Shown piece by piece: positions 38,883-42,696 of a DNA stretch of 42,696 bases; the stretch's first letter is position 1, and every line of letters begins with the position of its first letter. The DNA comes from a virus: positions 1 to 42,696 of the IMG/VR virus record IMGVR_UViG_3300046005_001932; one strand, given 5' to 3'. Under the pieces are notes generated by a model. That model did no database searches and was not told the origin of the DNA. It worked only from the letters and a program-made list of their open reading frames with translations. Both the position numbers and the translations under genes were made by a program.

Positions 38883-40069
38883 TGGCCCTGTCCTTCGTTC
38901 CAATCGAAGACGGCGAATATCCCGAATGGGTCACACCAACACAAGTCCGCTATCTGGAGGCGGTCAAGAAGTACGGCTCCAACGCAGAGGCAGAACGCCA
39001 ACTCGGTCTGTCCAAGGACGCGATTGGAAAGTCGCTCCGGGCCTATCTCCGGATGGCCGCGCTGAAGGGTCATGCGCCGGGGCATTTTGTCAGCGGCGTG
39101 GCTCCGGGATACCGCCAAGGCAAAGTAACCATCCAGAGGGCCGCTGACGGGTCCGTAGAGCGTACATGGGAACGACAGCACCCTGACGCGGAAGCCCAAG
39201 CCGAACGCCTACAGGCTATCAGGGATGGGCTTCTTGATAGCCTACAGCCTATCGCTCCGGTCGCGCCTCCGATCTATGCGGATGACGACCTGTTGACGGT
39301 CTATCCCGAGGGCGACGGACACGCTGGGCTGTATGCGTGGCGCGAGGAAACCGGGCAGGGCTTCGACCTGGTTGAGTACGAGCGGGTCAACAACGCCGCG
39401 ACCGACCGCCTTGTCGCCTCGGCCCCGCCGTCAGCTCATGCGCTGTACATTGACCTCGGGGACGCGCTCCACGCCGACAACAACGCCAGCCGCACGAAGT
39501 CCGGTCACCATCTGGACACGCATGGCCGTCACGCCGAAGTCGTCCGCGTGGTCATCCGCTGCAAGCGATACCGGGTGGCCCGGATGCTGGAGCGGCATCG
39601 TCACCTGACCGTCCGCATCAATCCGGGCAACCACGACGGCATAACCGCCCTGATGCTCGCTGAGATGATGGCGGCGATCTACGAGAACGAGCCGCGCGTC
39701 ACAGTCATTACCAGCCCGAACCCCTACTGGTTCCACGGCTTCGGTTCCAACCTGATCGGGACGACGCACGGCGACGGGGCAAAGGGTGCGAACCTTCCCC
39801 TGCTGATGGCGGTGGACTCGCCGGCCCTGTGGCTGGCCTCCGAACACGGCTCGCGGGTCTGGTTTGTCGGCCACGTCCACCACAAGGACATCAAGGACTA
39901 TCCGGGCGTCACGGTGGAATACTGCCGGACCCTCGCAGCCCCGGACATCTGGAGCCATGCGAGCGGGTATCGGTCGAAGCGGTCGATGGAGGCCGTGACC
40001 TATCACCGGCAGGACGGGGAGGTGGAACGGCACACCTGCTCACTGGCGAGGCTTGACCGTGCAGCCTGA
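38882..40069 (+). CDS. Metallophosphoesterase with N-terminal HTH
   Basis: The ATG at 38882 overlaps the o-spanin stop and gives 395 residues. An N-terminal HTH (residues 15-55: VKKYGSNAEAERQLGLSKDA) precedes a linker and a calcineurin-type phosphoesterase: YIDLGDALHADN, NPGNHDG, THGDGAKG and FVGHVHHKD supply the metal ligands. The pairing of DNA-binding HTH and phosphoesterase suggests a nuclease or DNA repair factor. It sits past the lysis genes at the end of the late operon, a common place for morons. Confidence 0.85.
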   Translation: MALSFVPIEDGEYPEWVTPTQVRYLEAVKKYGSNAEAERQLGLSKDAIGKSLRAYLRMAALKGHAPGHFVSGVAPGYRQGKVTIQRAADGSVERTWERQHPDAEAQAERLQAIRDGLLDSLQPIAPVAPPIYADDDLLTVYPEGDGHAGLYAWREETGQGFDLVEYERVNNAATDRLVASAPPSAHALYIDLGDALHADNNASRTKSGHHLDTHGRHAEVVRVVIRCKRYRVARMLERHRHLTVRINPGNHDGITALMLAEMMAAIYENEPRVTVITSPNPYWFHGFGSNLIGTTHGDGAKGANLPLLMAVDSPALWLASEHGSRVWFVGHVHHKDIKDYPGVTVEYCRTLAAPDIWSHASGYRSKRSMEAVTYHRQDGEVERHTCSLARLDRAA

Positions 40070-40244
40070 CCTGACACCCTTCGCCCGCCTCCTGTTCTGT
40101 GAGGCCAACAAGGCGATGAACCGTCGCGCATCTGCAAAGCGGGCAAGGTGGGCGACATACACCGGAAGGCCGTTCCCGCGCTCTGCGACAGACCGCCGGC
40201 CTGATCCTGGTACGCTGGACGACGGCGACCCGGAGATGGGCTAG
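40059..40244 (+). CDS. Small hypothetical protein ending the late operon
   Basis: A GTG at 40059 (or TTG at 40053) overlaps the phosphoesterase end and gives about 61 residues: PFARLLFCEANKAMNRRASAK and a basic, Pro-rich tail. Its stop overlaps the stop of a convergent gene by four bases. No family recognised. Confidence 0.5.
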   Translation: MQPDLTPFARLLFCEANKAMNRRASAKRARWATYTGRPFPRSATDRRPDPGTLDDGDPEMG

Positions 40245-40447
40245 GCGGCGAACAGGCCCAACGCTGCCAGATCATCCGCAATCGACGGGCGCTCGCTCAT
40301 AGGCGCACGGTGCCAGTCAGCGGCGGCAAGGGCAGCAGCCCGGCTGCGGTAGTTGCGCCCGCCACTGTGCCAAACACCATTGAGCGTCAGCGTGAAGCTC
40401 CAGCGGTCGCCGTCCTGCGTTAGCTCGGTGTGCCATGCGTCGGTCAT
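40241..40447 (-). CDS. Small hypothetical protein, last of the right-end operon
   Basis: The start at 40447 overlaps the HTH gene stop (ATGA) and gives 68 residues with DAWHTELTQDGDRWSFTLTL and SRAAALAAADWHRAP, a compact alpha/beta pattern. It may act with the HTH protein above. Function unknown. Confidence 0.55.
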   Translation of the reverse strand: MTDAWHTELTQDGDRWSFTLTLNGVWHSGGRNYRSRAAALAAADWHRAPMSERPSIADDLAALGLFAA

Positions 40448-40626
40448 GGGTTTGGTTGGCCAGTGAGAGATTCCCCGCGCAACAGCATCTGCACGGCATA
40501 GGGCACAGGAACCTCTCCTAGCGCCCATCGCCTGATTGTCCGGGGGTCTGTCCGCAGCGCCCTAGCCAACGATGACTGTGTGAAGCCAAGGCCGGTCAGG
40601 AGCGCGCGGAAAGTTTCTGGGGTCAC
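40444..40626 (-). CDS. XRE-type HTH protein
   Basis: A GTG at 40626 overlaps the upstream stop (GTGA) and gives 60 residues, nearly all one helix-turn-helix: RALLTGLGFTQSSLARALR and TDPRTIRRWALGEVPVPYAV. A single-domain HTH protein could repress its own operon or affect the late genes facing it. It belongs to the leftward three-gene unit at the right end. Confidence 0.7.
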   Translation of the reverse strand: MTPETFRALLTGLGFTQSSLARALRTDPRTIRRWALGEVPVPYAVQMLLRGESLTGQPNP

Positions 40627-40805
40627 TCGCCTTCGTCTCCCCAATCGTCCGCGATGCGCTTGCACATTTTGATGAGGCGCTGGGCGGCTTTGCGCTCGCT
40701 GTCGCTCTCAATGTCGCTGACCGAGTTGAGTTCGGAAAGTGCGTCGCGGCAGTCGCGCAGGTCTTCGAGGGTATTCTCGAACCGGCAGTACGACATGTTG
40801 GCCAT
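40623..40805 (-). CDS. MSYCRFENT-type phage protein
   Basis: The ATG at 40805 gives 60 residues starting MANMSYCRFENTLEDLRDC, a signature widespread in small phage proteins of unknown role, followed by an acidic/basic helix ending RIADDWGDEGE. A GGAGAAG ribosome site precedes it and a good promoter lies 40 to 70 bases upstream. Confidence 0.7.
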   Translation of the reverse strand: MANMSYCRFENTLEDLRDCRDALSELNSVSDIESDSERKAAQRLIKMCKRIADDWGDEGE

Positions 40806-40844
40806 CTGTCTTCTCCATCCGGGCTTCATGCCCCTGATAACGAC

Positions 40845-40873
40845 AATATGCCCTAGGGCGGAGAGTCCGTCAA
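40845..40873 (-). promoter_or_regulatory. Promoter of the right-end leftward operon
   Basis: On the minus strand TTGACG (40873-40868) and CATATT (40850-40845) are 17 bases apart. It is not flanked by the GGGGAA/TTCCCC operator, so this operon may be active in the lysogen. Confidence 0.6.
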
Positions 40874-40895
40874 CCCCGCTTAAAATAGCGTCGGT

Positions 40896-41086
40896 CGGTT
40901 TGCTCGCCTCCGGTAACCAACTGAATCTATTGGAGCCGGGAGGGGGCCGGTTTGTAGCTATGTGGTTGATTTTCTAGGGCGCGACTCTGATTAAAAGTCA
41001 GATGCTCTAACCAACTGAGCTAAGGGCGCGTACTTTAGTTTCAACGACTTAGCCGGTTTGCTCGGAACCGGTTTGTGACCGGTTTG
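40896..41086. other. attP-like site of Lys specificity (B/C junction)
   Basis: CCGGTTTG occurs at 40947-40954 on the phage B side and at 41053, 41068 and 41079 on the integrase side, with a partial copy at 40896. All have the same orientation. The core between them is the tRNA-Lys fragment. CTAGGGCGCG (40974-40983) and CTAAGGGCGCG (41020-41030) form a direct repeat around the core. The copies at 41053-41086 lie in the end of the integrase gene and encode its repeated QTG tail. Confidence 0.6.
40986..41029 (-). pseudogene. tRNA-Lys(TTT) 5' fragment (attachment core)
   Basis: Read on the minus strand: acceptor strand GCGCCCT, TA, a D arm GCTC-AGTTGGTTA-GAGC, and an anticodon arm TCTGA-CTTTTAA-TCAGA with anticodon TTT. 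After it there is no T arm or 3' acceptor; the sequence turns into phage DNA. It cannot fold into a working tRNA. The 5' half lies on the integrase side. Confidence 0.8.
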
Positions 41087-42188
41087 TCGTTGGCGGTTTC
41101 TGGTTCATTCGCGACAGTAGGTCAAGAGCCACCGCATCGCCTGAGCAATACTTTGTCAGAAGCTCTTCAACGGCCTCTTCTGACCATCCGAAAATCGTGG
41201 CCAGATCACGCTTCGGAGAGCCGGCAAGGAATAGCCGCGTGACGGCGGTTCCGCGAAGATCGTTCAGGCGCAGGCCGGTAATCTCGGCTGCAATGCGGGC
41301 CTTGCGGACCATGGTTTTTAATCCGCCTTGAGTCCAGGGCTTTCCGTGCGTGTTAGTCAGCACCACGGTCGATGTTTTCGGCATCGCTTTCAGCAGGGCC
41401 TTCGCGGCGGGCGTCAGCGGGATAACGGCCTGCCTGCCCCGCTTGCCTGTCCGCCAGACAATCCCATGCTCACCTACAGCGCCCCATGGGAGTTTGACCA
41501 GATCACCGAGGCGCAGGCCCGTTTCAGCCGACAGGCGGACGGCCCGGCCAACCGCCGGTCCTGCCTGTGCAAGTAGCCGGGTCAGGTCGCCATCGGTCCA
41601 GATAATATCTGACCGGTCGGCATCGTGAAGACGCTCAACGTCTTCCACAGGGCGAGCTGACGAAAGCCCCCTCGCCCTTGCCCATTTGAACAACCGTCCA
41701 ACCGATTGCAGGGCGTAATCGGCTGCACGGGGCCTGTCTGCCCAATCGTCGCGCCAGTCCAGAAGGTCGATCTTCGTCTCTGGATTGTTGAACAGCGAGA
41801 CCTTCCAGTCGCCAAACTCTTCGGCGAAGGAAGCCAGATAGTGTGTGTAGGCTGTCTGGCTGGATGCGCCGAGTTTCGCCCATTCTGGTGACGCCTTGAA
41901 GGCCGTTATCAGGCCATGGATGTACGCCCGGTCTTGGGTGACGCGGACAGGCTTGCGCGCCTTTTCCAGCCTCGTCAGCGTCTCTTGTAGGCCCAACACC
42001 TTCTCCAGCGCGGCGTTCGCGTTGGCCAGGTTCCGGCCTTCTGCGCGGGCGATCAAGTCGCCACCGCGCGAGGCGTAGGCGTAAACCGCCACACGGCCCC
42101 CGGAGAGCCTCTTAGTGGCCTTGTGCAGTCCTGATAAGCGAGCGCGCACGTCGGGCTTCCCGCATGGCTTCAAGGCCGTCATCTGCAC
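41049..42188 (-). CDS. int: Tyrosine-recombinase integrase of phage C
   Basis: This 379-residue protein has an N-terminal arm-binding region, a core-binding domain (SSQTAYTHYLASFAEEFGDW) and a catalytic domain with box I ETGLRLGDLVKLPW, a K-strand KRGRQAVIPLT, box II NDLRGTAVTRLF, and TKYCSGD with the Tyr. The usual first His of the HxxR box is Asn here. It differs greatly from the phage B enzyme. It overlaps the small upstream gene by 77 bases; a GTG at 42149 would shorten this. It should use the tRNA-Lys site. Confidence 0.9.
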   Translation of the reverse strand: MQMTALKPCGKPDVRARLSGLHKATKRLSGGRVAVYAYASRGGDLIARAEGRNLANANAALEKVLGLQETLTRLEKARKPVRVTQDRAYIHGLITAFKASPEWAKLGASSQTAYTHYLASFAEEFGDWKVSLFNNPETKIDLLDWRDDWADRPRAADYALQSVGRLFKWARARGLSSARPVEDVERLHDADRSDIIWTDGDLTRLLAQAGPAVGRAVRLSAETGLRLGDLVKLPWGAVGEHGIVWRTGKRGRQAVIPLTPAAKALLKAMPKTSTVVLTNTHGKPWTQGGLKTMVRKARIAAEITGLRLNDLRGTAVTRLFLAGSPKRDLATIFGWSEEAVEELLTKYCSGDAVALDLLSRMNQKPPTTNRSQTGSEQTG

Positions 42189-42309
42189 CCTCGTTTGCGG
42201 AAGAGGTCAAGACGCGAACCGTGCCGTCTGGCGCGATTTCAACTCCTGACACGGAAAGCCCGAGCTTTTGGAGGCCACGGACGGTTTTGGTGATCGAGGC
42301 CCGGCTCAC
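42112..42309 (-). CDS. Small pre-integrase protein, candidate excisionase
   Basis: This 65-residue protein has a basic helix (TKTVRGLQKLGLSV), a strand ending DGTVRVLTSS, and an acidic/basic tail (DDGLEAMREARRARSL). The same order occurs in the phage B protein at 3891-4103, although few residues are shared. Position next to two different integrases supports a directionality-factor role, not proven. Confidence 0.55.
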   Translation of the reverse strand: MSRASITKTVRGLQKLGLSVSGVEIAPDGTVRVLTSSANEGADDGLEAMREARRARSLIRTAQGH

Positions 42310-42470
42310 GGCTTCCCCCCGATCTTGACCGTGCCGGAGCGAAGGCCGTCCAGACCACCAATGCGGAGGGCGAGGGCGATAGATTGAAGCTCTGCGGCAA
42401 GGCGAGCGTTGCTGGTTGATGCCGGCGCGGTGGGTATGGAGGCGCTTGCGCCGGAATGAACCCTACTCAT
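42306..42470 (-). CDS. Hypothetical protein of phage C
   Basis: The start at 42470 gives 54 residues: a Ser/Ala/Pro-rich N-terminus, then ARLAAELQSIALALRIGGL and a short SGTVKIGG strand. It overlaps both neighbours. Phage B has no counterpart between its CxxCGH gene and the pre-integrase gene. Confidence 0.5.
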   Translation of the reverse strand: MSRVHSGASASIPTAPASTSNARLAAELQSIALALRIGGLDGLRSGTVKIGGKP

Positions 42471-42696
42471 TGCCCACCCCCTCCCGCGCAAGAAGGGCGA
42501 GGATGGCGTCGATTACATCGTCTGAGTTGGTCAGCCACGACGTGCAGGACACCGGGTCGAAGTCGATCTTGAGCGGCAGATCAGCCACCAGCCGCGCCAC
42601 CTTCTCCCGCAGCCCTACCATAGAGGGGGCTGGGGATGCGTAGGGAGGCTGATGCGCCTCATAGGTATGGCCGCAGACCGAACAGTCGCCCATCGC
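42463..42696 (-). CDS. CxxCGH hypothetical protein, partial
   Basis: The gene begins beyond the window. The visible part has CSVCGHTYEAH and SMVGLREKVARL, identical to the phage B protein at 4100-4516, then a different middle (LPLKIDFDPVSCTSWLTNSD) and a similar ALLAREGV end. This is a cassette exchange within one gene. Function unknown. Confidence 0.65.
   Translation of the reverse strand, partial: AMGDCSVCGHTYEAHQPPYASPAPSMVGLREKVARLVADLPLKIDFDPVSCTSWLTNSDDVIDAILALLAREGVGNE
42593..42696. repeat. 104-bp block identical to 4278-4381
   Basis: The same bases in the same orientation as in phage B. Short identity also occurs around 42477-42501 and 4114-4134, on the other side of the swapped segment. 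Confidence 0.9.

Larger units (their letters stand above)
2843..40982. mobile_element. Phage B, complete HK97-type temperate siphophage
   Basis: About 38 kb runs from the tRNA-Gly core to the tRNA-Lys core. It contains integrase, recombination genes, a CI/Cro switch, replication genes, packaging, head, tail and lysis modules in canonical order, with no obvious gene decay. The left end has Gly-type arm repeats and the right end has Lys-type arm repeats, so its two ends appear to come from phages of different attachment specificity. Confidence 0.85.
40983..42696. mobile_element. Phage C, left end (partial)
   Basis: From the Lys attachment core to the window end are an integrase and three small genes on the minus strand, arranged as in phage B. 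The last 104 bases are the same as in B. The element continues beyond the window. Confidence 0.8.

Noticed and set aside
40986-41029. Functional tRNA-Lys gene
   Set aside because: The T arm and 3' acceptor strand are missing, so it can only be a fragment.

Overview
The window is almost entirely temperate siphophage DNA from a GC-rich alphaproteobacterium. A Caulobacterales host such as Brevundimonas is my best guess, from base composition, a GcrA-like protein, a GTA_gp10-type tail chaperone and alphaproteobacterial phage families. No ordinary chromosomal gene is visible. It holds three adjoining phage segments: the right end of phage A (1 to about 2800), one complete HK97-type phage B (about 2850 to 40970), and the left end of phage C (about 41035 to the window end). 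A and B end in almost the same esterase tail gene, and B and C share a block next to their integrases, so all three are related mosaics.

Phage A contributes the end of a tail esterase, a membrane/holin cassette, an M15 endolysin, overlapping i-spanin and o-spanin genes, and an intrinsic terminator. The A/B junction carries the 3' half of a tRNA-Gly(CCC) flanked on both sides by repeats that look like integrase arm sites, so it resembles an attP site.

Phage B has a lambda-like plan. A leftward operon (10585 to 2900, minus strand) runs from promoter PL through three small genes, a RecE-like exonuclease, Bet/RecT, an HNH protein, a run of accessory genes, a putative excisionase and the integrase, mostly with 4-base stop/start overlaps. 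The immunity region (10.6-12.8 kb) has a HIRAN gene, an SNase nuclease, a DUF4177-like gene and a CI/LexA-type repressor, with five copies of a GGGGAA-N2-TTCCCC operator: two at PL and three between the repressor and a Cro-like gene. Rightward genes follow: HNH, CII-like regulator, small proteins, GcrA-like protein, DnaA domain IV protein, an O-like replication protein with internal 10-bp iterons, a C5-methyltransferase-like protein and an unknown late-position gene. Then come packaging (HNH, TerS, TerL), head (portal, S78 protease, capsid flanked by two terminators, adaptors), tail (terminator, tube, frameshifted chaperone, tape measure, tip, fibres, esterase) and lysis genes (holin-like proteins, endolysin, spanins). 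A metallophosphoesterase and a small leftward three-gene operon with its own promoter close B.

The B/C junction carries the 5' half of a tRNA-Lys(TTT) flanked by a different arm-type repeat (CCGGTTTG), followed by a second integrase, a second small pre-integrase gene and two more genes. Two attP-like junctions of different specificity at the two ends of one phage suggest that two related phages recombined by homology. All functional names are from reading the translated sequences; no database search was run.
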